Source: Ricordea florida (lineage: Eukaryota > Cnidaria > Anthozoa > Corallimorpharia > Ricordeidae). Taken from it: a stretch of DNA of 64,000 bases. The stretch's first letter is position 1. Each line of letters starts with the position of its first letter. Below, piece after piece: positions 10,785 to 20,298 of this stretch. Below the pieces are notes generated by a model. It did not search any database. It was not told the DNA's origin and saw only the letters and a list, made by a program, of their open reading frames with translations. The translations under genes were made by a program, and so were the position numbers. The stretch is from positions 10,217,105 through 10,281,104 of the forward strand of contig OX453280.1 in the NCBI GenBank assembly GCA_949710005.1. The letters run 5' to 3'.

Positions 10785-10927
10785 ACTTCATGGTTAGTGA
10801 GGGCGGACGATGTTTCGTCACGAGTTGTGAAGAATAGAAAACGAACGAGTGAGCGCAGCGAACGAGTGAGTTTACTTTTCTTCACAACGAGTGAAGAAAA
10901 ATGGTACGGGCGAACTAACCATGAAGT
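10785..10927. mobile_element. 143-bp fold-back MITE nested in element B
   Basis: The ends ACTTCATGGTTAGT (10,785-10,798) and ACTAACCATGAAGT (10,914-10,927) are perfect inverted repeats. Inside, GAGTTGTGAAGAA and TTCTTCACAAC pair as a second stem, and GAACGAGTGA is repeated around the centre. No coding capacity. Confidence 0.8.
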
Positions 10928-10942
10928 AATTTGTTTATTTTT

Positions 10943-11831
10943 TAGGTACTGAGATTTACTCCTTACAAAATACTACTAACTGATCATGAATCACGCTGGG
11001 CTAGAAAAATCAAGATACCACAACAAGGTGCAAAACGCACTTAGCAGGCTTTATTTTGGAGCATACCGAATAAACATGACAGTCAAGTTAATGCGTTCAA
11101 AATTTACTTCTCTAAAATGATACAAACATTGCACAAACTGGAAAATTCTACTTTAAACACTGTTGGAAATGTCGCTAGAAGTATGAAAACCCAGGCCGGT
11201 AAAAAACGTTTTAAAACGACTCGTGAATGACTCAGGAATGTCTTGTGTACGGGAAACACAATGTAAAATTACCTTTTTGTTTTGATCAGTTTAATGCGGC
11301 TCTTGCTTTTTCAAACACCACTTCTTTTGAGATGCTGAATCCGTAGCTTTTTTATTCAAATAACCGTTGCGAAAGAGAGAACGGAGCGAACTTGGCTCAT
11401 AATCTTTGTTTTCCTTCTTTCCCACTGCTACCGGACAAATTCACTAATGAACTGAATTGAGCTCGTTTGAAGGAATTTCTTCTACGGACCTTGATTCGCC
11501 TTTCAACGTCAAGAATTCTTTCAGTGAAGCGACGGGCTGTTCGGATTTGTTATTCGTATTTTTATTTTCTTGATCTTGTATGAAGTCCTCGACTGAAGCT
11601 GTATCTGCAAACCTAGAATTTCTCAAAGAAGAAGCTGAGGAAGAGGCCGTTATTGCTCACTTTTTGCCGAGTTGATGGCGCCAAAACTGATCCCACCTCT
11701 ATGAACAGTGAATTGGTCGGACCACTTGTTTTCACTAGTGAAGAAAATGGTCCAACCAATCAAATTGCTTCTAGTTTTTTTACAGACTATTTTTCTCACA
11801 CAGATTTATAAGGAGTAAATCTCAGTACCTA
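10943..11831. mobile_element. 889-bp element with perfect 23-bp terminal inverted repeats
   Basis: TAGGTACTGAGATTTACTCC at 10,943 is followed by TTA, and the exact reverse complement of this 23-mer lies at 11,809-11,831. The interior contains a KIAA1958-like recombinase fragment on the - strand and a palindrome centred on CACTAGTG near 11,733. It sits directly beside the 143-bp MITE, and both lie inside element B. Confidence 0.75.
11444..11656 (-). pseudogene. N-terminal fragment of a KIAA1958-like (Crypton/DUF3504) tyrosine recombinase
   Basis: The - strand frame reads SSLRNSRFADTASVEDFIQ, then DQENKNT and SLKEFLTLKGESRSVEEIP, ending with ELN before the frame leaves the family pattern. This matches my knowledge of the N-terminal SAM-like region of KIAA1958/QRICH1-type proteins derived from Crypton transposons, where such a module precedes a tyrosine-recombinase domain. 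Only the N-terminal module is present; no catalytic Arg-His-Arg-Tyr domain follows. A stop lies just upstream of the serine-rich start. The fragment is enclosed by the 23-bp inverted repeats of the surrounding element. Confidence 0.6.
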
Positions 11832-12137
11832 TGGAATAAAATCCGTTTCTTCAGCAAAACATTGTAGACTGCTGTAGACTGCTGGCTGTAGGTTGTGTAG
11901 CCGCGGCAAGCCGCGAAAAGCGCGCGAAAAACAAAGCCTCCTTTCGGTTTAAGACCTTCTAAATATCCCAGATGACTATGGCCGCCATGTTGGAGCAACA
12001 TCGTCGTCGTCGTCGTCGTCGTCGTCGCTAGGCGCACGCGCCCGCGAGCCATGCCGCTAGTCACGATGACCATGAAAACTCAAACGCATGGTTTTCTCAA
12101 TTTCTATCCTCGCACGGTAGTTATGGGGCTCCGCTCT

Positions 12138-12170
12138 GCGGCTCTTCGAGCCGCTGTGGAGCTCCGCTAA
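12138..12170 (+). repeat. GC hairpin followed by CTAA
   Basis: GCGGCTCTTCGAGCCGC (12,138-12,154) forms a 7-bp stem with a TTC loop. CTAA follows after 12 bases. The same layout recurs at 20,299-20,342 (hairpin then GAGCCCCGCTAA), reminiscent of Helitron 3' ends, although the base after CTAA is A, not the usual T. Confidence 0.45.
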
Positions 12171-12494
12171 AAAACACACAGTTGAAAACGTGACTACTTT
12201 ATTATGTTTCTAGCAGAAAGTACAGTTTTTTTTTACATCTAAAAGGTTATTATTTTCTGCGGACTGTGTTAAAATGTCATCTTATCCATAGAAAACAGCA
12301 ACGAACCCCTCGGACCCCTGCATAACATTCAAAGAATACAATGTAAAAGCGCTATAAAACGAGGAATGCATTTTTATTTCGCTGTCAGAAGCCTGTATGT
12401 CGTGCTTCTTAAGAAATCGAATTTTGTCTTTGTAATATTACTTGAAGTAATGTAAATTGCTACATTAACAGGAAATCAAGCGGTTTTATTTCTA
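12170..12494. other. AT-rich DNA without recognisable gene
   Basis: No long frame, splice-bordered exon or repeat was recognised between element B and the satellite array. Confidence 0.4.
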
Positions 12495-12815
12495 CTTTTG
12501 AGTCCGATTTTCGGACCAAAAATTCCACCCTTTATTTGATGTTTGGACTTTACATTCTCAACCAGATACGAGATTAATAAATTTTGAGTCCGATTTTCGG
12601 AGCCAACATTCTACGTTCTCAGCTGGACACAAATGCCGTTAATTTTTTGAGTCCGATTTTCGGACACAACATTCTACATTTCTCCGACGATCTCAGCCCA
12701 ACACACCTTTTGAAAAATTTTCAGTCTGATTTTCTGAGCAAATACTCTACTTTCCTTCGCATATATCTGCCCACCACAAATGTTCATACAGCTTGAGTGT
12801 TATTCTCGGACCAAT
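12495..12815. repeat. Palindromic satellite array, left copy
   Basis: Five units of about 63-86 bp each contain the hairpin core GTCCGATTTTCGGAC or a decayed form: 12,502, 12,588, 12,651, 12,723 (AGTCTGATTTTCTGA) and about 12,795. Units are spaced by TTTTGAGTCC...ACATTCTAC sequence. The array is related to the one at 17.56-17.87 kb, which lies in inverted orientation. Confidence 0.75.
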
Positions 12816-13652
12816 GTGAGCTTTGTATTCTGAATTTCCAATATTAATATCTCTAAAATTACGAATGAACTACCTACTTAAATCTTGTGTGATTTGACTG
12901 ATTTAGTAACGCTGTCCATAAACGTTTTGTTCGTAAAACGACATGCTGAAGCAAACTATCACTCGAGTTCTAGTCAAAATAAAGACTAGGAAAGGCATGA
13001 CGCGTAAATATACTGTTTTGATTTGTCAAGAAATCAGCAGACAAAAATCTTAAAATTTGATTTAAAATCTTAGAATCAACATGCAACATCACGGCGTCAT
13101 TGCCGGTCTTTTAAGAGTTTTTTCAGCATCAATCCTGCTTTAGACGTTTTTGGGACACGTAGCAGCCAGCTATCTAAATGCAACAGTCACTCTTTGTTTC
13201 CATTGGTCAACAGCTAATGGAGGCATGAACTCCTCATACCTTTCCGCATCAATTGAGTGCACAGAGGGTTGAACAATAGCTAGTACGCCTTCTGGAAGCT
13301 CCTATGCAGACAAAAAAAAATGCAGAACTTAATTACTATGAAACTTTATAAATTGCAGTGAACTAGATCTACATTTAGCTTGCCCATTCATATATACATT
13401 CTAATTGGCCTAAGGTTTCACGTAAACAAGTTCGGCAATAAAGGACGCTACCCTTAACATTGGCCTCCCTTTGTCTTGTACTGTAGACAGACGAACGTAA
13501 AGTAGCTATTCTGGTGTTCAGATTAAGAAATTGATTTATCTAGAAAGCCCTTAAGAACATAAAGTTATGTCTGTCACTTTTTGAATTCAAGAATATTTAT
13601 TTAAAGGTTAAAAGAATGCTAACTTATATAAATAACAAAGTAGTGCAAGCGG
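12816..13652. other. Intergenic AT-rich DNA
   Basis: Only short frames and no family-like translation were seen. It contains simple A-runs and no recognised RNA gene. Confidence 0.35.
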
Positions 13653-13661
13653 CATAAGAGT

Positions 13662-13769
13662 TAGTCTCCTTCGCAGCCGCTTTTTGGGACGTCACGCAAC
13701 GCTCCCCCCAAAGAAGCTTTTGGGGGGAGCGTTGCGTGACGTCCCAAAAAGCGCCTGCGAAGGAGACTA
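13662..13769. mobile_element. Near-perfect fold-back MITE with 9-10 bp target duplication
   Basis: The left arm starts TAGTCTCCTTCGCAG and continues GCTTTTTGGGACGTCACG; the right arm is its reverse complement with a single mismatch, around a GAAGCT centre. CATAAGAGTT occurs at 13,653-13,662 and again at 13,770-13,779, immediately outside (or one base into) the element. A 9-10 bp target duplication fits Mutator-like (MULE) transposition. Confidence 0.88.
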
Positions 13770-13779
13770 CATAAGAGTT

Positions 13780-14366
13780 GGTACGTGGTAAGGACAGTTA
13801 TTTCAAGAAGATGCTACATGTAGTATTGGTCCGGTTTTAGAACCTTGGAGAAACCCCTTTTATAGCATAACTTCTTGTTTAAAGTAAAAACTCCAAATTG
13901 CAATTCACATTTAAGTTCATGGTTAAGTTTTTGTTTCTAAGACGGCTCACAACTTTTTCCTTCTATAATCCGTCCTTCAAATTTTTTTAATTAATTCATC
14001 AACTCCTGCGTAGTTCTGCGGGTTCGTTGCAAACTCCTGGTTTTGCTTCCCTTTCAAATGTTTATCCAAATCACTGTAGTGTCTTTGACAATATCCACAA
14101 GATCTTAATTAGGGGCTGTCTTTAACGTGCACGACATGCATTTGACCCTTTAGTTTAAACTTAAATGGGTAGCCACTTAATAGAGAGTATTCTCTTTCAG
14201 TGACAACGTGAAAAATAGTAGCTATACGTTTTAAACGGGCGTTTGAAACATTTAAAATGAAATTCATTGAAAAATGGCGGGAAAACATTATTGTGCAAAA
14301 TTATGACTGATACTGTTCAGTGCTTTATAGTCTCGGCGTAATTACGCAGTTACTACGAGTCTTAAT
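13780..14366. other. Intergenic DNA, nothing recognised
   Basis: No gene-like frame or clear repeat structure was seen between the MITE and the - strand gene that ends at 14,367. Confidence 0.35.
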
Positions 14367-14902
14367 TCATGAACAGTCTGAATAATCCACTGGTATTGTT
14401 TCCTCCATCTCCTCTTCGTCAGAAGCTCTGACTAAGGTTTCATGCAGAGGTCGTCCTTCGGGCTCGAACACTACATCATCACTGGAACAATGATCACGAA
14501 TGATTGTTTTTCCAGTCTTTGACGGAGATGGGAATGAGTCAAGGCTGTCATCAGAGAAACCGAGCAACGTTAAACCACCTTCCTTCGATGCTTGATTTTG
14601 ATGGAAACGTTTCGCTGGACTCGTCACTCGAAAACCCGATAAAACTGCAGTTTAGATGTTTTTGTTCACCTTCCATCTTTCTTGAAGTTTAGGTAGTAAT
14701 TACCAAACTCGATCACTGTTTCCGAATTTATAATGATCCCGAGCGGAGGTACTTTACTTATCGTGATTGGCAGATTCTCCAATGTAAAGCCAAAAGCACG
14801 CAAAGTATGTAGCTCACTGTTATCACAAGATAAATCAATGCTCAGTTCACGAAACATGTTTAGTACATGTATAGCAAAAAAACTGCAAGCAGAACACTCC
14901 AT
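14367..14902 (-). CDS. Candidate spliced gene of unknown function (two exons)
   Basis: The upstream exon (14,902 or an internal start, down to 14,670) reads ...LENLPITISKVPPLGIIINS and ends NFKKDG at a donor GGAAG^GTGAAC. A 125-bp intron would end at CTCTGATGACAG (14,545). The second exon, 14,544-14,367, continues in phase (the joined codon gives Ser) as LDSFPSPSKTGKTIIRDH and finishes with an acidic tail ASDEEEMEETIPVDY before TGA 14,367-14,369. Matching phase and consensus sites support the model. The true 5' end is unknown: TTCTGCTTGCAG at about 14,885 could be another acceptor, and ATG at 14,857 a possible start. No domain is recognised. It points away from the + gene at 15,409. Confidence 0.45.
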
Positions 14903-15408
14903 TTTGTAAATACACAGAATGGGAGACGTAGCACAACGCAGAAATGGAAGTCGTTACTTGAACGAAGCCATTCTGGAAGAATACAAATCAAACGTGACCT
15001 CGAGACTGATTGCCCAGACTACTGATCAAACAGTCATGAACTTGAACTCACGATTTTGAATTTGATATGGTAGCTCTCGTGACCTTTGTCACGTTCATCA
15101 AATCGACAGATGTCTGCATGTAGTAATGGTTTGGGCATGAAATCGAAAAAAAAACATGTATATTATATGGGGTAAGGTAAATGCTAAGAAAGGTCGAGCC
15201 GTTCACCACTAGCAATCGGGAGAAGCGCACATCTTCTACCATGTATCATCACACCTGACGAATGACGAAATCAAGATCGCCTTTTGCGAACACGAACAGG
15301 CAGTTAGTCGTGCGTGACATGATCTCAGCGCCTTACTGAGTTTCATCATCGCGCACTCAAATTAATCTACTACTTTTTAAAAAAGAGCTTTCACTACAGA
15401 GCCTAAGC

Positions 15409-16646
15409 ATGGCGAGAGAAAAAAAGGCACCGAGCAAGTCACCGTATAAAGCAAATATAAGAGTTATGCAATGTTGCAGTCCACCAAAGGCGACAAATCT
15501 ATGGTCAATCAAGATTCAAGACGATGAGGCATACTTTTATCAGAACAACGCCCGACTTGCATATTACGGAAAGACATATTCGGCAGTGAAGAACGTTTCC
15601 GTCTTTGAACACAAAGTTAGCCACAAAATGATTCAAGCAGTGGAGGTATGTTTTTTCCGTTTATAGATAATTTTTTTTCGACTCAAGTGCCATTTCTTCT
15701 TACTTTGAAGCCGTGAGTAAGCGCCAAAAAAAGACACTATTGTAACCGCCTCTTATGCAAACATAACAGTTTTTTATTCTATCAGCGTTTACCGGAATAG
15801 GACTAAGCATTCTGCCTTTATTACAAAACCGCATCAGTTTGTCTTGTAGTCTTTCTTTCATCAAATTGACTGTAAACTTCTGAGATAGCCGAGGCTGCCT
15901 TTTTGTCAAGGGTCGAGGGTAGCATTTCAAGAGTCCCTTTTTACCGAAAAAGGTCTTAAGAATGAATTCAATTGAGATGATACATAAACTAAGAAAGTAA
16001 TCAACTATGATCGCTGTCTTTAGATTTGGGGGAGCTTGAAATGCCCAAAAAACGACATTCTAAACGCAGGGATGCATGTAAGTTTCCTGGGAAAATCAAA
16101 TTCTTTTAGCACGAAGTTAATATATTTCCGAGTCACCCAATGTTGACCTTTGCCCCTTTTTATGCAGTAAGGACATTTTAGCAGAGTAAGTCACCTTATT
16201 GTAATTTGCTCATATGAATTGAAAAAATATTATATTGGTGACGACAAAATATGCTTAAATCATCACTAAGACGTATATTTCTATACTCTTGCAATTTCAT
16301 TGCGTTACACAATTTGACACGTGTTGTACGAACTAAGATAACGTAACTGTCAAGTTTGTCGATTCGTCATACACAGTGGTGAAACCATTCCCTTTATCCG
16401 CTACTGATACAGCTTGGTGAATAGAAAAAAATGGACGAAAGGATAGCTGCTTCGATGATTTAAAAGTACTTTACATTTACATGATTCCGTGAGGTAATTA
16501 GATTAAATATTTGTTTGAAGGTTGGTGTTTGTCGAAGTAAAATGTTCAATGGCGCATCACCAGAAGCATTTGAAGACCCGTCGACACCAAAGGCTGATTG
16601 GAGAGACAAAAGTGCAACTATCCTCGGAAAAAGTATATATTTATAA
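15409..16646 (+). CDS. Candidate three-exon gene encoding a ~138-aa protein of unknown function
   Basis: Exon 1 (15,409-15,645) starts at ATG in the context AAGCATGG and encodes 79 residues, including SPPKATNLWSIKIQDDEAYF, ending at a GTGGAG^GTATGT donor. Exon 2 (16,024-16,077, 54 bp, after ...CTGTCTTTAG) adds IWGSLKCPKNDILNAGMH and ends at CAT^GTAAGT. Exon 3 (16,521-16,646, after a weaker ...TTTGAAG acceptor) adds VGVCRSKMFNGASPEAFEDP and continues to TAA 16,644-16,646. All junctions are phase 0. The first two junctions are convincing; the third is less so. I recognise no family. The 5' ends of this and the - strand gene at 14.4-14.9 kb are about 500 bp apart. Confidence 0.5.
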
Positions 16647-16746
16647 TATCTTAAAGACATTCTCCACTGGCAAGCGGTGGCAATTCGCATTACATAAAGA
16701 GTCGAAGTTTGTCTACACCTAAGGAAATGCGAGGCTGACGTAGTCA

Positions 16747-16883
16747 TGCTTCAGTTAAAGGCGCAATCAAAAATGGCAGAAATTGTGTTAGAATTGTCAA
16801 TGATAGAGAAAACTTTCAACGCATAAAGTTTTCTGTAGCCGAAGAAACAAAGGAATTGCGGAGCGCATCAGTTTCAAGCTGTT
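16747..16883. other. Short gap between gene and MITE
   Basis: Nothing recognisable. Confidence 0.3.
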
Positions 16884-17123
16884 AAGGGACGGACCAATAG
16901 AAAAGTGATCGGGGGGGGGGGGGGGTGGGGAAAAAACAAAAAAAAAATCATGCAGAAGGAAGGTCCAGTTGTGACTTTTTCACACGTAGTAAAAATAATT
17001 CGTGCGGAGGGGTTCACCTGAAAAAAAAATTCCTGCACAAGCAGTGAGGGAAAAAAAATTCCTGCAAGCTGAAAATTCCCCACCCCCACCCCCCCTCATC
17101 ACTTTTCTAATGGTCCGTCCCTA
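16884..17123. mobile_element. ~240-bp TIR element with G-run
   Basis: AGGGACGGACCA (16,885) and TGGTCCGTCCCT (17,111-17,122) are inverted, and the match continues as TAGAAAAGTGAT on the left and ATCACTTTTCTA on the right. A G-run (16,910-16,925) on the left mirrors a C-rich run on the right. TTCCTGCA is repeated inside. TTAA/TAAA flanks could be a short target duplication. Confidence 0.75.
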
Positions 17124-17559
17124 AAGAGAGAGGACATTCAACTCTGTGTCAGTTGAAATCATTGTGGAATGCTTAAGTTAGATCATCTTTATTTCGGCAT
17201 TGAATCATTTGTATGCAGAATTGCAAGGGATTAAACTTCTCTCTCTACGGTTGTGTTAAGTTTATTTGTTAGTACTAATTAACCAAGCTTCAAGTTACCA
17301 TTTGCTTCACCTTTTTCATGCTATCAATTGCAATTTCATGTCGTCGAAAACACTTACTCGACGGCTCAGGAGAAGTTAACGCCATTAGTGTAAGCCAACT
17401 GAAACATAATGTTTTGGCTGCGAAAAACGGATTCCAACCAGGCTATCCGTCGGCAAAATGGGCATTTCGCGTCAAAAGCAATAGGAATTGAGATTTCTGG
17501 CTCTGAAAATAGGACTCGAAAGTGTGCATCGCCTTCCGCAATTCTCGGTAGACTTAAAG
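17124..17559. other. Intergenic DNA
   Basis: No gene recognised. Weakly satellite-like pieces (GGACTCGAAAGTG) appear toward 17,500. Confidence 0.3.
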
Positions 17560-17870
17560 TTATCCTCATCATAAAAAAAGTAAGTATAAAGGGGCGAAAA
17601 TCGGGCTCAAAAAAAGCATTGTCGGCCACAATTGTAACATGGTATGGTGAAAGAAAAATTTTGGGTCCGATTTTCGGACCCAAAATTTTTCTTTCACCAT
17701 AAATTTTGGGTCCGAAAATCGGACCCAAAATTTTTATAAATGTTGGACTGAAAGAAAAATTTGGTTCCGAAAATCGGACAAAGAAATAATCCCATCTTAG
17801 GCCACAATCAAAACAAGGTGCCTGAGTTAGAAAAAGGAAGAATTTGGGTCCAAAAATCGGACTTAAGTCA
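17560..17870. repeat. Palindromic satellite array, right copy, with a 57-bp perfect hairpin
   Basis: 17,644-17,700 is a perfect palindrome: 27-bp arms starting ATGGTGAAAGAAAAATTTTG around a TTT loop. It is followed at once by a second hairpin, 17,701-17,733, with 15-bp arms around AAA. Further cores lie at about 17,766 (GGTTCCGAAAATCGGAC) and 17,850 (GGTCCAAAAATCGGACTT). Long frames here on either strand arise from the repeats and are not genes. Confidence 0.85.
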
Positions 17871-17879
17871 TAATGATAT

Positions 17880-19160
17880 TTTATGAGAAAAAGAGGTAAA
17901 ATATAAGATATCCTGCGGAATAACTTAAAGAAATAAAACGACACTTTTTATTTGTTTAAAAGACTTGTTTCGACATAGTTGTGTCATCTAAAGTTGTGAA
18001 TGAGCTGCGGAATCCACTTAAAGTCCGCATAAAATTGACCAAGGAAAGCGAGTTTGATTTCTCGGTGAATTTATTCCGACAGAATAAAGGCATTATCTTG
18101 CATTTTAAAAAATAGCGAGGTCAAAAACATAAGATCTCGCTATTTTTAACGGAATTTTCCTAAATTGGAAAAGGACGATTTAGTTTGGAACGCTTTCAAG
18201 CCTAAAAGCGGGGCTCCCGTTTAGTACTTCCATTTCACTTTGAACTGTAAAAGCATTCTAAAATATTGCGAAGGAATTCACAAACGTTTTTAACTAAAGT
18301 TAAGTGTCGAGGTCGGTTAACTTGCTATGATTTTTGTCTAAACTTTCGTCTGCCATTAGTACGGTCTTTTTACCTACAAAGTCATGGAGTATATTCTACA
18401 AAAAACACACATTATCAATATACTGCATTCTATTCCTGATGAAATTAACCATTCTATTTGCGTAAATGTATTTAAAAAATTTGTACACGCTACTGGGAAA
18501 TGCAGGACTCAACTCTTGTCATTTTCGTGTTAAAACGAACACCTCGGTAAAATAAATGGTTACTCCAAGCAGGGTGCAAAGAAAATTAATTTTATAGATT
18601 GCCCTTCGGGCAAGCTGTAACCAACATCTACCAGCCCGAAAAACATTTTTCACGAGAATGAAAAAATAATTATTAATTATTCTTTTCTTAATTACATTGT
18701 AAGTTTAAAAAATTACTGCCTTCATTTATTCACTACAATCAGCTGTAGTTACTTAACAAAAGAAATAAATAACCGTAGAAGTGTGAACTATAAGTAGACC
18801 TGGTCCAACGCAACACGTGAATGACTAACATACATTTGAGACATTTTACAATTTAGAAGAACGTTTTTTACGAAAACAACGGCGTTGAAACCAAAGTTCT
18901 CAATCGACACACTAAATGACAACGTCGACAACGCGAAAAGCTGCCAGTGAAAGCGCTACATTCTGCAATTTGCCGCCAACAGAAAATTCCCGCGGGAGTA
19001 TTTCTTAGCCGTCGACAGGGGAGATGTTTATATGATTAAAGGACATAAAAATTTGAAATCTTTCATCAGTTTGCTTCTCATTCAAAAGTAGTGCATTCAG
19101 AAGATCCTTTTTCTGAAGAAGGTTTGTTTAGAAGTCGGTTTTCCAAGTCAAGTGTCAAGT
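17880..19160. other. AT-rich gap with a hairpin
   Basis: AAAAATAGCGAG and CTCGCTATTTTT (18,108-18,147) form a 12-bp stem. AAGCCTAAAAGCGGGGCTCC at about 18,199 resembles the end of element B. No gene was recognised. Confidence 0.4.
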
Positions 19161-19227
19161 TTAAGGGAAAGTGAAAAGTGCGAGTGCTGAGTCACGCATC
19201 AGTCAGCAAATATTATGCAGACAAAAC

Positions 19228-19743
19228 TTATGCAAATTTGTGGTCCATAGCACGGAGTCTTTCCACTTCTCGGCTTTTTTCGCTACAATTTTGTGTGTTT
19301 TCCACAGCACGGAGTCTTTCCGCTTCTCGGCTTTCTTCGCTAAAATTTTGTCTGTTTTCCACAGCACGGAGTCTTTCCGCTTCTCGGCTTTCTTCGCTAA
19401 AATTTTGTCTGTTTTCCACAGCACGAAGTCAATCCGCTTCTCGGCATTCTTCGCTACAATTTTGTCTGTTTTCCACAGCACGGTGTCTTTCCGCTTCTCG
19501 GCTTTCTGCGCTAAAATTTTGTCTGTTTTCCTCAGCACGAAGTCTTTCCGCTTCTCGGCATTCTTCGCTACAATTTTGTCTGTTTTCCACAGCACGGAAT
19601 CTTTCCGCTTCTCGGCGTTCTTCGTTAACATTTTGTCTATTTTCTCGAGCCCGGACTCTTTCTGATTGTCGGCGTTCTTCGCTATAATTTCGTCTCGTTT
19701 CTCTTTCCCGAGCGCGCCTTCTTTGGCGATCTACTTCGCTCAT
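19228..19743 (-). pseudogene. Low-complexity coding repeat, 19-aa units (REAERLRAVENRQN...)
   Basis: On the - strand, from ATG 19,743, the frame begins MSEVDRQRRRARERETRRNY and then repeats a 19-residue unit of the form EEREAERLRAVENRQNFS several times. The frame is broken once by TGA at 19,429, created by a two-base change in one unit, and then continues to 19,228. Highly charged coiled-coil repeats of this kind are often found at the N-terminus of helicase-like (Helitron) or other element proteins, but no such domain follows. The other five frames are also largely open because the unit is 57 bp, so the true coding frame is inferred from the sensible charged N-terminus. Confidence 0.4.
19240..19700. 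repeat. 57-bp tandem repeat, about eight units
   Basis: Units begin GCACGGAGTCTTTCCGCTTC and recur every 57 bp. Copies differ by a few substitutions (for example AAGTC for GAGTC, and GCATTC for GCTTTC). The period is an exact multiple of three, which keeps several frames open. Confidence 0.9.
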
Positions 19744-19749
19744 TCTTCC

Positions 19750-20195
19750 TCAGTTAATTTTTGCTCTCTTTCCCGTTGCTCTTCACCTGAACCCTGTGTT
19801 CTGCAAATTATATTTTCTCTGCTATTGTTTGTTGACATAGCAATAGAAATTGTTTCGTTTATCCTTTAGTAAAACTTTAACAGTGTAGAGTAGTAATATT
19901 GTGTCTCAAAAAGACAATGAACTGAAAATTTCTTTTTCAGTCGTCAACGAAATTTCCCGCCAAAAGTATGCGGGCTACCAGAACAGCTTCCAAATAAATC
20001 ACGTCACCTCGATGAGTTTACACATGAGCCCACAATATGGTCATGTGATGCTGGTCAGTGGCTATCCCGTTTTGACAGCTGTCAATTGACCATATTGTGA
20101 ATTAAATAAAAGATGTGGATTTGCCAAGACAAGCCTGAGATACCCCTCCCTTCCTTTTGATAGTCTCCCCTACCCTACCCGTACAATCTGTAGAC
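19750..20195. other. Intergenic DNA
   Basis: Contains TCACATGAGCCCACAATATGG near 20,020 as part of a weak inverted pair with CCATATTGTGA at 20,089. No gene was recognised. Confidence 0.3.
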
Positions 20196-20245
20196 GCGTA
20201 CGTACGTATGTACGGACGTACGGACGTACGTACGTACGTACGCGC
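20196..20245. repeat. Simple repeat (ACGT/GGAC)n
   Basis: Alternating CGTACGTACGTATGTACGGA sequence, with internal TACG and GGACG variants. Confidence 0.9.
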
Positions 20246-20298
20246 GGTCAGTCACGTGACAACCAAACGAAAAGAGGTTGACCATATTCCATGAGTAT

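Larger units (their letters stand above)
10433..12135 (-). mobile_element. Element B copy 1, interrupted by nested insertions
   Basis: The sequence matches, in reverse complement, the uninterrupted copy at 43,946-44,580, including AAGCCTAAAAGCGGAGCTCC at one end, a (CGT)n run at about 12,001-12,030, and TATGGGGCTCCGCT at the other end. Relative to copy 2 about 1,050 bp are inserted after GCTATGAATA (10,779), resuming at AAATCCGTTTCTTCAGC (11,838); GAATA stands on both sides of the insertion. No conserved protein is encoded. Confidence 0.75.

Noticed and set aside
17366..17944. A 192-codon - strand frame across the right satellite array
   Set aside because: Its sequence is made of palindromic repeat units (LGPIFGPKI and variants); open frames follow from the repeat, not from coding.
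19171..19687. + strand frames of 164 and 169 codons
   Set aside because: Products of the 57-bp repeat; the - strand frame with a charged start is the better reading.
20196..20245. Alternating ACGT run considered as a CRISPR-like or regulatory array
   Set aside because: It is a simple microsatellite without spacers.
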